Source: an uncultured Treponema sp.
GTDB taxonomy: Bacteria; Spirochaetota; Spirochaetia; Treponematales; Treponemataceae
Assembly: GCA_937892225.1 (NCBI GenBank)
Contig: CALAUH010000139.1
Location: forward strand, 1 to 26,876
Direction of reading: 5' to 3'
Length of the DNA stretch: 26,876 nucleotides
The stretch's first letter is position 1; each line of letters opens with the position of its first letter. The position numbers and the translations under genes are program-made. This document shows, piece after piece, positions 8,713 to 16,313 of this stretch. A model generated the notes under the pieces. It had not been told where the DNA came from and made no database searches. It worked only from the letters and a program-made list of their open reading frames with translations.

Positions 8713-10689
8713 ATGGACAAAAAAGGTGTTGAGGCAGTTGCATTAAGTATTCGCAGCTTGTCTATGGACGCAATTCAGAAGGCAAATTCTGGTCACCCAG
8801 GCCTTCCACTCGGAGCTGCAGAAGCAGCTGCTGTTTTATACGGCGAAATTATGAAACACAATCCTGCTAATTCAAAATGGGCTGATAGAGACCGTTTCGT
8901 TTTATCTGCAGGACATGGTTCAATGTTACTTTACAGTATCTTGCATTTAGCTGGATATAAAGTAAGCATGGACGATATTAAAAACTTCCGTCAGGTTGGT
9001 TCAAAATGTCCAGGTCACCCAGAATTTGGTGATACAGACGGTGTTGAATGTACTGGTGGTCCACTCGGACAGGGTGTTTCTATGGCTGTTGGTATGGCAA
9101 TGGCAGAACAGATGCTCGCTGCAAAATTCAATACAGCTAATCACACAATCGTTGATCACTATACATATTCTTTAGTTGGAGAAGGATGTTTACAGGAAGG
9201 TGTTGCTTCTGAAGCTTCTTCTTTAGCTGGAAATCTTAAACTTGGTAAATTAATCGTATTCTACGATCAGAATAAAATTTCTATTGATGGTTGTACAGAT
9301 ATTACATTTACAGATGATATTGCTAAACGTTATGAAGCATACGGATGGCAGGTTCTTAAAGGTGATATGTATGATGTTGCTGGTATTGCAAAATTAGTTG
9401 AAAAAGCTAAGAAATGTAAAGATCAGCCATCTTTAATCATGCTTAAATCTGTAATTGGTAAAGGTGCTCCAAAACAGGGTACAGCTGATGTACACGGTGC
9501 TCCACTAGGGGCCGAAGGTATCGTTTCTGCTAAAAAAGCACTTGGTCTTCCAGAAGATAAAGACTTCTATGTTGTTCCAGAAGCTTATGAATACTTCAAG
9601 AACAAAGCTGCTGATTTTGCAAAAGCAGAAGCTGACTGGAATGCTGAATTTGATGCCTGGGCAAAAGAAAATCCTGATTTGAAAAAACTCTGGGATGCAT
9701 ATCATTCTGATGCAGCAACAGACGAATCTGTAAAAGATGTTGAATATAAAGTAGGTGATGCTTGTGCAACTCGTGATGCTTCTGGTAAAGCATTGAACGT
9801 AATTGCTGCACGTTTTGGTAACTTAGTTGGTGGTTCTGCTGACTTGATGGGACCAAACAAAACAGCTTTCAAAGCAACAGACAATGGTACATTCAGTCCT
9901 GCAAACCGCGCTGGTCGTACAATTGAATATGGTATCCGTGAATTTGCAATGTCTGCAGTTTGTGCAGGTATTTCTTTACACGGTGGTTTACGTCCATTCT
10001 GTGCTACATTCTTAGTATTCGCTGATTACTTGCGTCCATCTTTACGTGTTGTATCTTTAATGAAACAGCCAGTTATTTATGTATTTACACATGATTCAAT
10101 CTACGTTGGAGAAGATGGTCCTACACATCAGCCAATTGAAACAATGACTTCTTTACGTGCAATTCCTGGCGTTCAGGCTATCCGTCCTGGTGACCCAGAA
10201 GAATCTATGCAGGCTTGGAATATGGCTTATGCTTCTAAAGATCACCCAGTTTGTATGGCATTTACACGTCAGGCTTTGGCAGTTTATGAAAAAGCTGATA
10301 AAAACTGGAAAGAAAATATGGCAACAAAAGGTGCTTACATTGTACAGGAAGGTTCTGCTAATCCAGACATCACAATCCTTGCAAGTGGTTCAGAAGTTAA
10401 TATGGCACTCAAAGCTGCTTCACTTACAAGTGGAAAATCTATCCGCGTAGTTTCAGTTCCAGATTTGAAGAAGTTCGAAGGACTTTCAAAAGCAGAACAG
10501 AAATCTATTATTGGTGATGCAAAACGCGTTGTTTGTACAGAAGCTGGTATTTCTATGGAATGGCTCCAGTTTACAGACAAAGAAAATTGCTTCTGCTTAG
10601 ATAACTTTGGTACATCAGGACCAGCAAACAAAGTAGCTGAATACTTCGGCTTTACTGCAGAAAAATTAGCTGAATTATTAAAGAAATAA
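8713..10689 (+). CDS. tkt: Transketolase
   Basis: 658 residues, full length for the family. It transfers two-carbon units between sugar phosphates in the pentose phosphate pathway, using thiamine diphosphate. Visible landmarks: SGHPGLPLGAAE near the start, GHGS, the GGPLGQG turn, the cofactor motif beginning GEG at 156-158 and ending at NKIS, and the pyrimidine domain segment VGEDGPTHQPIE. GAGG-type ribosome site (GAGGT) lies 7 bases before the ATG. Its base composition is clearly richer in G and C than its neighbours and it uses favoured codons, as expected for a highly expressed gene. The last 22 codons are partly repeated twice downstream (10796-10864 and 10917-10955), and the terminator belongs to the third copy, so this 3' end has been rebuilt. 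Confidence 0.97.
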   Translation: MDKKGVEAVALSIRSLSMDAIQKANSGHPGLPLGAAEAAAVLYGEIMKHNPANSKWADRDRFVLSAGHGSMLLYSILHLAGYKVSMDDIKNFRQVGSKCPGHPEFGDTDGVECTGGPLGQGVSMAVGMAMAEQMLAAKFNTANHTIVDHYTYSLVGEGCLQEGVASEASSLAGNLKLGKLIVFYDQNKISIDGCTDITFTDDIAKRYEAYGWQVLKGDMYDVAGIAKLVEKAKKCKDQPSLIMLKSVIGKGAPKQGTADVHGAPLGAEGIVSAKKALGLPEDKDFYVVPEAYEYFKNKAADFAKAEADWNAEFDAWAKENPDLKKLWDAYHSDAATDESVKDVEYKVGDACATRDASGKALNVIAARFGNLVGGSADLMGPNKTAFKATDNGTFSPANRAGRTIEYGIREFAMSAVCAGISLHGGLRPFCATFLVFADYLRPSLRVVSLMKQPVIYVFTHDSIYVGEDGPTHQPIETMTSLRAIPGVQAIRPGDPEESMQAWNMAYASKDHPVCMAFTRQALAVYEKADKNWKENMATKGAYIVQEGSANPDITILASGSEVNMALKAASLTSGKSIRVVSVPDLKKFEGLSKAEQKSIIGDAKRVVCTEAGISMEWLQFTDKENCFCLDNFGTSGPANKVAEYFGFTAEKLAELLKK

Positions 10690-10916
10690 ACTATTTAAAT
10701 AGCTGGTCCCCTAGGGGTAGGTAAAGCTAAAAATTGCTGGTCGCAATTTTCTTAACGCTTTGCTATAGAACACGGGCCATAAATGGCCCCTCACACCAGC
10801 AAACAAGGTAGCTGAATACTTCGGCTCCACAGCAGAAAAGCTCGCAGAGCTTTTAAATAAGTAAAGCCAGCGAGTTTTTGAAAACAAACTCGAGAAGCAG
10901 GTGAAAACCTGCGACA
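10690..10916 (+). other. Hairpin-rich insertion behind tkt
   Basis: These 227 bases separate the tkt stop from a second copy of the tkt end and its terminator. They contain a CTATTTAAATAG palindrome (10691-10702), CCCCTAGGGG (10708-10717), an 8-bp stem AAAATTGC/GCAATTTT (10730-10750), a 7-bp stem GGGCCAT/ATGGCCC (10774-10789), a foreign tkt tail (10796-10864), a 7-bp stem CGAGTTT/AAACTCG (10871-10892) and a GCAGGT-GAAA-ACCTGC tetraloop hairpin (10897-10912). The segment is flanked by a 38-base exact direct repeat (10651-10688 and 10917-10954). No gene is seen in it. It looks like an inserted, RNA-structured element or a recombination product. Confidence 0.7.
10796..10864 (+). pseudogene. Second, diverged copy of the last 22 tkt codons
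   Basis: It reads PANKVAEYFG, STAEKLAELLNK and stop, against F and K at two positions in the intact gene. The first half is nearly identical to tkt, while the second half uses different codons (CTC, GAG, AAG). That points to a diverged tkt allele, from a relative or a paralogue, rather than a simple duplication. It has no start and cannot be expressed on its own. Confidence 0.8.
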
Positions 10917-10955
10917 TTTACTGCAGAAAAATTAGCTGAATTATTAAAGAAATAG
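10917..10955 (+). pseudogene. Third copy of the tkt 3' end, probably the original one
   Basis: Identical to the last 13 codons of tkt over 38 bases, differing only in the stop (TAG instead of TAA). The rho-independent terminator follows directly, which suggests this is the original gene end displaced by the insertion. Confidence 0.8.
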
Positions 10956-11012
10956 TTTATTGCTAGAATAGATTATAGAAGGCGGTTTCCTTTTTGGAGA
11001 CTGCCTTTTTTT
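10956..11012 (+). terminator. Rho-independent terminator of tkt, copy 1
   Basis: A 12-bp stem, AAGGCGGTTTCC (10979-10990) with GGAGACTGCCTT (10996-11007), counting two G-U pairs, a T loop and then a run of T. It is preceded by TTTATTGCTAGAATA. The same 57-60 base block occurs again at 12098-12157. Confidence 0.88.
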
Positions 11013-11013
11013 G

Positions 11014-11042
11014 TTGGCTAATTTGATGTATTTATGTATACT
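11014..11042 (+). promoter_or_regulatory. Promoter of the SH3-like exported protein gene
   Basis: TTGGCT (11014-11019) and TATACT (11037-11042) are 17 bases apart. The ATG at 11050 follows the -10 box by only 7 bases and no ribosome site is present, so a leaderless message is likely. Confidence 0.55.
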
Positions 11043-11049
11043 TTAATTT

Positions 11050-12084
11050 ATGAAAAGAATTTATTTATTTATTTTGTTATTTCTTAGTGTTCCTGTTTTT
11101 TCTTTGGAAAAATATGAAATTACGGTAATAAGAGATTGTAATCGAGATCCAGAAACTAAAGAAGATAGAGAATATCATTATTTACAGTCGGAATTTATTT
11201 TTGATAAAGATGCGAAAAAATTTTTTGATATAATAAATGAATATGAAGAAATACCAGACGGAGTAAAACAATTATATGATTCAAGTTTTACTTTTTCTGA
11301 ATTTCTTTATGTGAATTCAAAAGATGGTTTGAGAGTTAGAAGCAGTGATGATTTAAATTCTAAAAAACTTTGTGTTATTCCTAATGGAAAGCTTGTTCTA
11401 GTTGATAGAATTGGAAAAAAAGAAACTATTGATGGAATTGATAGTTTTTGGGTTCATATAAGTATTCCTGAAGAATTATGTGAACAAGCTGGTCAAATTG
11501 ATGGATGGGTATTTGGCGGTTATTTGGTATTTAATTGGTTTGATATAGATGGCGATGGTTGTTCTGAAAAAATATCTATTCGTGAAGATACATTTAATTG
11601 TGTTGAAATTTTGTTATCTAAAACTAATAGAAAAATGCTATATTATCCAGAAGATGCTGATTATATGGATTTTAATCCAGATGTAAAATTGGAGTATTAT
11701 TTGCTGGAAGAAGAAAAAATTAAAAGAGAATTTATTATAGTTCATAAGATAATAGGTGAATATGATTATATGAATGAAGATGGATATTATCCTTTCCATT
11801 ATGAGGATATTTTTTATGCTATAGATGGAGATAAACTTGTAAAGGTATTTAAAATTAAAAGTGAGATATCTGCTTATTTTTATGCTAGAGAAACGGGGTT
11901 TGGATCAACATTAGACGGAGAAGTTAAATTCAAGTATTTGTACACCTATCAAAAAACGGCGAGAAATCAAATGCAACATGATGATATTATAAAATATAAA
12001 CTAATAGATAAATTTCCATATATAATATTTAATTTAGATGATTTAGGTAATTATGTAATAGAAATAAAAGGAACAGGTTATTAA
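11050..12084 (+). CDS. Exported protein with an SH3-like domain
   Basis: 344 residues. A signal peptide (KR, then a hydrophobic stretch, cleavage after VFS near residue 18) sends it across the inner membrane. An SH3b-like domain covers about 86-160: DGLRVRS, a run of strands, then WVHI and DGWVFGGYL. This arrangement is common in spirochaete and firmicute envelope proteins that touch peptidoglycan. An acidic FDIDGDG loop (164-170) could bind calcium; the C-terminal half is unrecognised. The 16314-17573 lipoprotein ends in a similar domain, so the two are probably distant paralogues. Almost identical terminators stand on either side of this gene (10956-11012 and 12098-12157), so it may have arrived together with one of them. 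Function unknown. Confidence 0.8.
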   Translation: MKRIYLFILLFLSVPVFSLEKYEITVIRDCNRDPETKEDREYHYLQSEFIFDKDAKKFFDIINEYEEIPDGVKQLYDSSFTFSEFLYVNSKDGLRVRSSDDLNSKKLCVIPNGKLVLVDRIGKKETIDGIDSFWVHISIPEELCEQAGQIDGWVFGGYLVFNWFDIDGDGCSEKISIREDTFNCVEILLSKTNRKMLYYPEDADYMDFNPDVKLEYYLLEEEKIKREFIIVHKIIGEYDYMNEDGYYPFHYEDIFYAIDGDKLVKVFKIKSEISAYFYARETGFGSTLDGEVKFKYLYTYQKTARNQMQHDDIIKYKLIDKFPYIIFNLDDLGNYVIEIKGTGY

Positions 12085-12097
12085 AATATAAAATTAT

Positions 12098-12157
12098 TTT
12101 ATTGCTAGAATAAATTATAAAAGGCAGTTTCCTTTTTTGGAGACTGCCTTTTTTTTT
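12098..12157 (+). terminator. Rho-independent terminator, copy 2
   Basis: AAGGCAGTTTCC (12121-12132) pairs with GGAGACTGCCTT (12139-12150), followed by a run of T. The stem and the TTTATTGCTAGAATA lead-in are nearly the same as in the terminator at 10956-11012. Confidence 0.88.
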
Positions 12158-12160
12158 ATG

Positions 12161-12283
12161 TCACACAGATAAATAAGAAACAGAATGGGGAGGATAAGAA
12201 GGATAGTAAAAGTGAAAAGCAGACAGCAAATCTCATAATATGTAATTTATAGAAAAATCGTTAGATTTTTCGAATCCGTGTGG
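12161..12283 (+). repeat. Truncated relative of the 260-bp inverted-repeat elements, with hairpin copy B
   Basis: It starts in CACACAGATAAA and continues through GAAACAGAAT and GGGGAGGATAAGAAGGATAG, which match the inner arms of the elements at 23792 and 25066. It lacks the outer TAGCCACAGATGAA. It ends with a perfect 8-bp hairpin, GAAAAATC/GATTTTTC with loop GTTA (12252-12271), followed by GAATCCGTGTGG (12272-12283). It directly abuts the T run of the second terminator. Confidence 0.65.
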
Positions 12284-12351
12284 TATTTAATGTTGTATTT
12301 TTAAGAATATCTTTCTTGTTATTTTATTATAATCATTTTATTATAGTTGTT

Positions 12352-12650
12352 ATGAAAAGCGTTTTATTTTAGTTTTAATGGTTTTACTTTCTTCTTTTGT
12401 TTATGCTAAGGATTTTGTTTTTCCGTCTGAATTAAAATGGTGGCTGGAGGAAAATTAATCGTAAAGTTTCAAAATTTAATTTAACTAAGTTGAACTGGAT
12501 TTATCAGCGAGCAGATTATTTTGAATTACCAAATGAATAGTTAAAATACAAATCATATTGTATAATCATGAAAATGGACTTATAGTTATAAAAGAATGTT
12601 CTGATGAAAATGATACAAAATCTCAGCAGAAATATGAAAAATGCTGGTAA
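12352..12650 (+). pseudogene. Decayed gene for a small secreted protein
   Basis: The bases 12352-12650 hold three short pieces of protein-like sequence in different frames. After the ATG, restoring one A would give the signal peptide MKKRFILVLMVLLSSFVYA. This runs on as KDFVFPSELKWWLEEN before a stop. A second piece reads RKVSKFNLTKLNWIYQRAD, and a third reads IILYNHENGLIVIKE and ends in YEKCW and stop. At least three frame changes are needed to join them, so the gene is broken. The last piece ends 17 bases before the next gene. Family not recognised; an alternative is a set of unrelated short peptides, but the good signal peptide argues against that. Confidence 0.6.
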
Positions 12651-12667
12651 AAAATAAGGAGATGAAT

Positions 12668-13255
12668 ATGGAAAAGGTTATAAGAAAAAAAACAGGAATG
12701 ATTGTTTCGTCAATATTTTTTATTGGGCTAACATTAATAACATTGTATTGTTATTTTTTTAAGAAAGAATTTTTTATGAGTACATATTCAGATTTTGATA
12801 TTATTAATGGGAATTTAGAAATTATTCCTAGAGAAGAAGTAAATTCTAAGCTGGTTTTATATTTTGTTGTGGCATTTATTGTCTTAATTATTTTTCTGTA
12901 TGTATATTTTTCATGGAAACTTGTATATAACGAGAATTCTTTTTCAATAGAAAATGATGGTATTGCTGATTTGGAATATAAAGATATTATAAGTGTTAAT
13001 CATTATGTTTTACATGCATACAGATACAGAGGTGGTGGCACTGATAAATTTATTATTACTTATAAACCAAAAGACAGCCCTGAATATACTGAAAAGCGTG
13101 AATTTAAGAATTTTATGCCTTCTTTAGAATTAAGACAGTTTTTTAATTTTATTAAAGAAAAAAATCCTGGAATAGAATTTTATCATGAAAGCGCTTCTTC
13201 AGATGGTATAGAAAAAAAAGAATTTGATTATTTTTATAATGAAATTGATTCGTGA
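12668..13255 (+). CDS. Small membrane protein with two helices and a cytoplasmic PH-like domain
   Basis: 195 residues from the ATG at 12668, chosen because AAGGAG (12656-12661) sits 6 bases upstream; the in-frame ATGs at 12641 and 12662 are badly placed. Two membrane helices (about 11-31 and 62-83) enclose a short outer loop, and a strand-rich C-terminal part (about 84-180) follows, resembling bacterial PH-like domains in layout only. A run of glycines after HAYRYR (about 120) is conspicuous. Function unknown. Its last 22 bases overlap the end of the convergent PurA-like gene and no terminator lies between them. Confidence 0.75.
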   Translation: MEKVIRKKTGMIVSSIFFIGLTLITLYCYFFKKEFFMSTYSDFDIINGNLEIIPREEVNSKLVLYFVVAFIVLIIFLYVYFSWKLVYNENSFSIENDGIADLEYKDIISVNHYVLHAYRYRGGGTDKFIITYKPKDSPEYTEKREFKNFMPSLELRQFFNFIKEKNPGIEFYHESASSDGIEKKEFDYFYNEIDS

Positions 13256-14412
13256 TTTTTGCTGAAATAGATTTTTTCAAATTTATCTGAAAATGAATTT
13301 AAGAATTCTTCTTTGTTTAGAGTTTTGTTTTCAAAGTAAATTTTTTCATTTGTTTCATCAATGTGTGTAATTGCAAGAGATGGTTTTATTTTACAGCCAG
13401 AAGATTTTATATCATCATAAATGGGTTGTAAAAAAGATTCTTTGTTTTCATGTTTTGCATAACGGATGCTTCCCTGCCATTCATTGTGGATGTTTGTTTC
13501 ATCAATTTTTACGCCTTCTAAACTTTCTCTTTTGCATTCAAAATTGAGTTTTCCCTGACCGTGTCTTGTTACATAAGGTCTTGTAACGTAAATAACTTCG
13601 TCAATTTTTAATTTTCGTTTTTCTAAAAACTTTACTGGATTTGTAAGTCCTGTTTTTGATGCGCTTACATTTGGAGCATAATATTCATTGTCTTCGTCTA
13701 ATAAAAGTCCCTGTCCGTTTTCGAAGATTAATGCATCGAATTTGTTTAGAAAATTATTATCTGCAGAAGTTAATTTTATAAATTTTGTATTTTCTTTTAT
13801 AATTTTCGAAAAATTGTATAAAACATTTTCATCATCTAAAAGTTCCATATAAGAATTTTCTGCTGCCAGTTCAAGAAAATCTGCACGTTTTTTAGAATAT
13901 TCTTTTCTGATAAAAATGAGTTTTTGAAAGATTTCATCAGCTGATAAATTAAAAATATCTTCTACCGTAAGATTAAATCTTTCTTTAGTTCTAAGACAAC
14001 ATTCGTATATTCCCATTCCACAGCTTCCATGGCGCTTTTCGGCGCGTTTCTTTTCTATTGCCATATTTATGATGATGTCATCGATGATTGTAATATTTGC
14101 TGCAGGTTCGCAAAAGATTTCTGGCGTAAAAGAAAATATTTTTTCAAATTCGTCAATTTCTTTGTTTAACGCATATAAATCAGGATGATAGGTATTAGTC
14201 CATAAAGTGCATGCTTTGTATTCGCTTCCAGAGCCTGTTTGATGATGAACAAATCTTGTATTTTTTAAACTGTTTTCTACTGTGTGACCGGCTTGTGCAC
14301 CGCCATTACTTTTGATTACAAGAGGATTTTTAAAAGACAAAGAGAGGCTCGCTGTAACGAGCCCCTTTCCTTCATCGCCAAAGTTTTTACCTATAACGAC
14401 AATTTTTCTCAT
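13234..14412 (-). CDS. Divergent adenylosuccinate synthetase homologue (PurA family)
   Basis: 392 residues, shorter than the usual 425-430. PurA joins IMP and aspartate with GTP energy. Key parts remain: GKNFGDEGKG with catalytic D13, NGGAQAGHTV with H43, a GSCGMGIYE segment in place of the usual GTTGRGIGP, and a VTRHGQGKLNFE segment in place of the usual arginine-rich loop. The canonical WGDEGKGK and the PSG motif are altered, so the substrate may differ, for example another nucleotide or amino acid. It begins in the ATGA overlap with the VWA gene upstream and is translated with it, which is unusual for a housekeeping purA. A normal purA elsewhere in the genome would support a special role. 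Confidence 0.8.
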   Translation of the reverse strand: MRKIVVIGKNFGDEGKGLVTASLSLSFKNPLVIKSNGGAQAGHTVENSLKNTRFVHHQTGSGSEYKACTLWTNTYHPDLYALNKEIDEFEKIFSFTPEIFCEPAANITIIDDIIINMAIEKKRAEKRHGSCGMGIYECCLRTKERFNLTVEDIFNLSADEIFQKLIFIRKEYSKKRADFLELAAENSYMELLDDENVLYNFSKIIKENTKFIKLTSADNNFLNKFDALIFENGQGLLLDEDNEYYAPNVSASKTGLTNPVKFLEKRKLKIDEVIYVTRPYVTRHGQGKLNFECKRESLEGVKIDETNIHNEWQGSIRYAKHENKESFLQPIYDDIKSSGCKIKPSLAITHIDETNEKIYFENKTLNKEEFLNSFSDKFEKIYFSKNHESISL

Positions 14413-15293
14413 AAATTTACAGATTGTTCATCGTTAAAAATACTAAGCTGGTTTATAGCATTTTTAATTGTAGGCTGTTTGATTTTATCCCATTGTTCAA
14501 TGATTTTATCTGTTTTCATTCCTTTGTGGCATTGTATTGTACTGATGATAATTTCTGGAATGGAATCAATTTCATCTGCAGTGATAAAGATTTTGTGTCC
14601 TGTAAGAATGTCTGAATTTGCAGAAGTTTCATATCCAATCATAATATGAAATACATTAAAACTTTGTGATACTTCTTCAAGAAGACTTTCGCGTGTTGCT
14701 CCGGAAATATCATCTCCAATGTATTTTTTTACTGTTGCAGAAATTTCGTCTTTTCTGATTTCAGCGCAATCACCAATTGTAAAAAGATAACCTTTTGTAT
14801 TTCTTTTTTTGATTGCATCAATATTAGTGTGTCTGGCTAAAAATTCCCATAAAAGGAATGGAGAAACATCGCCGCTTCCACAGCCTTCAAAATAAATTTC
14901 CAGGAGTTGTTCTGCAATTCTAATGTCTGATTCAAATTGTGTAACTTGAAGAGGAGAATCATCCTGGTAATCTCCATAAGCTGCGCACATAAGGGCTGGA
15001 TCTTCGATTGTTCCAGTTGAATATAATTTTGTGATTAAATCATTTAAAGCTTCTGTTGCAATTTTTACTGCAAGATAGCCCATTGAGCCTGTTACATCAA
15101 GACCGACTACGATTGGATTTGTATTTGGATGATCTTTTGAATCAAAACATTCTCTGGTTGCGATAAATTTTGGATCCATTTTTGGATTACATTTTGTATT
15201 TTTAAATACTTCTTCTACATTTTGATTGTTTGATAATTTTTTGCTGGCTTTAAGTTTTGCCCAGTCTTTTGCTGAATAACTTCCGTATCCCAT
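14409..15293 (-). CDS. VWA-domain protein with a MIDAS-like site
   Basis: 294 residues, cytoplasmic. The VWA fold starts near residue 60 with VVGLDVTGSMG; D66, T68, S70 form a D-x-T-G-S metal-ion site in place of the common D-x-S-x-S. Later strands include GYLFTIGDCAE, expected for the MIDAS face, and an unusual Gly-rich stretch GCGSGDVSPF (about 137-146). The first 60 residues (MGYGSYSAKDW and following) are an N-terminal extension of unknown fold. The start has AAGGAG 6 bases upstream, inside the 11-base gap behind the zinc-ribbon gene, and its stop overlaps the next start by four bases. VWA proteins usually act as partners in complexes; no known partner such as a MoxR ATPase is here. Confidence 0.85.
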   Translation of the reverse strand: MGYGSYSAKDWAKLKASKKLSNNQNVEEVFKNTKCNPKMDPKFIATRECFDSKDHPNTNPIVVGLDVTGSMGYLAVKIATEALNDLITKLYSTGTIEDPALMCAAYGDYQDDSPLQVTQFESDIRIAEQLLEIYFEGCGSGDVSPFLLWEFLARHTNIDAIKKRNTKGYLFTIGDCAEIRKDEISATVKKYIGDDISGATRESLLEEVSQSFNVFHIMIGYETSANSDILTGHKIFITADEIDSIPEIIISTIQCHKGMKTDKIIEQWDKIKQPTIKNAINQLSIFNDEQSVNL

Positions 15294-15304
15294 TTATATT
15301 CTCC

Positions 15305-16180
15305 TTAATTTCTTTGCATTTTTACAAATTTATGTCCACCGAATCCTTTTTCGATTACTAAATCCCATTGTTCAAAGTCGTCAAAAGCATTGTCTGCAGG
15401 GCTGGAATTTAGAAAATTGTAAAGTTCAATTGGATTTCTGGAATTTTCTGCAAGTTCAATCGCAGTTTTACGAAGTGCTATTAAATCCGCATTAGATTTT
15501 TTTTCTGTAATTTTTCGCCAGTCACCGAAAATGGCTCCTTCGTGAGTTACTGGATTTATAAAGATTGCGTTTGAATCAATTCCGTTGTGCTGGATTTCTG
15601 AATATTCAAAAGTACAGCAGATATTTTCCATTCTGGAAATTACCCATGCAAGATGTTCAGAAGGCCACGGAGAAAAAAGACTTGCCGGATAAAAACCCGG
15701 GCGTCTTGTATAAACAAGAACTTTGCGGTTGTCTTTAAGGTCAATTTCCATTTTGAGTTCAGGAAAGCATCTTGAAAGTTTAGTATCTGCTTCTGGAAAA
15801 GCTACCTGTTTAAGTCCGTTCTTAAATGTATTTGCTTCATTGGCATTGTCAAAAATATAAACGACAGATTCATGTGCCAGATACATTTTGCATTTGTTGT
15901 AAGTTGATTCAAACATGTAATCGATATTCAACGGTCTTGAATTAGCCATTTCAAAACTTATGCTGTTTTTTGCTTCCCAGAAAACGTCTTCTGAATAATC
16001 ATTTTCTTTTTCATCAACTTTTGCACGAACATATTGAAGCATCTTTTTTCGAAAGATTTCATTGTTTTTAAAATCTGCATCAGACATAAAACTTTTTGAA
16101 CCGCAGTATGGACATTCAAAACTTCCAGAACCGCCAATATCAAGCTGTCCGCCGCAACTTTTACATTTGTATTGAATCAA
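15305..16180 (-). CDS. Zinc-ribbon protein with a degenerate kinase-like C-terminal part
   Basis: 291 residues with a TTG start preceded by GGAAGG 6 bases away. C6, C9, C23 and C26 form a zinc ribbon. A protein-kinase-like pattern may follow. A strand MYLAHESVVYIF precedes a helical region, and residues 198-221 (His-Asn-Gly-Ile-Asp-Ser-Asn, then Phe-Ile-Asn-Pro and Gly-Asp-Trp) imitate the catalytic loop and metal-binding motif of kinases. The usual HRD and DFG residues are not all present, so it is at most a weak or inactive kinase. This reading is by eye and uncertain. It is the first gene of the operon with the VWA and PurA-like genes. Associations of VWA proteins with zinc-ribbon kinases are known from tellurite-type (TerY) modules. 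Confidence 0.7.
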   Translation of the reverse strand: MIQYKCKSCGGQLDIGGSGSFECPYCGSKSFMSDADFKNNEIFRKKMLQYVRAKVDEKENDYSEDVFWEAKNSISFEMANSRPLNIDYMFESTYNKCKMYLAHESVVYIFDNANEANTFKNGLKQVAFPEADTKLSRCFPELKMEIDLKDNRKVLVYTRRPGFYPASLFSPWPSEHLAWVISRMENICCTFEYSEIQHNGIDSNAIFINPVTHEGAIFGDWRKITEKKSNADLIALRKTAIELAENSRNPIELYNFLNSSPADNAFDDFEQWDLVIEKGFGGHKFVKMQRN

Positions 16181-16210
16181 TTTTTACCTTCCGCAACGAT
16201 TAATACTTTT

Positions 16211-16239
16211 ATGATAATATAGTTTTTTTTTGCCGTCAA
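16211..16239 (-). promoter_or_regulatory. Promoter of the zinc-ribbon/VWA/PurA-like operon
   Basis: On the minus strand TTGACG (16239-16234) and TATCAT (16216-16211) are 17 bases apart. The spacer holds a run of A. The leader to the TTG start at 16180 would be about 25 bases. Confidence 0.55.
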
Positions 16240-16313
16240 TCTAAAGTATTTTTTGCGGTTTGATAAAAACTAATTATTCTGTTAAAATTTTAAAAATAAT
16301 TAAAGGGGCTTTT

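Noticed and set aside
9505..10631. Several 60-98 residue frames opposite or alongside tkt
   Set aside because: They are shadows of the strongly biased transketolase codons.
10690..10916. Integron attC site, group I or II intron
   Set aside because: No RYYYAAC/GTTRRRY core pair, no integrase, no intron catalytic core pattern or reverse transcriptase; the segment lies after the stop codon and is only a string of separate hairpins.
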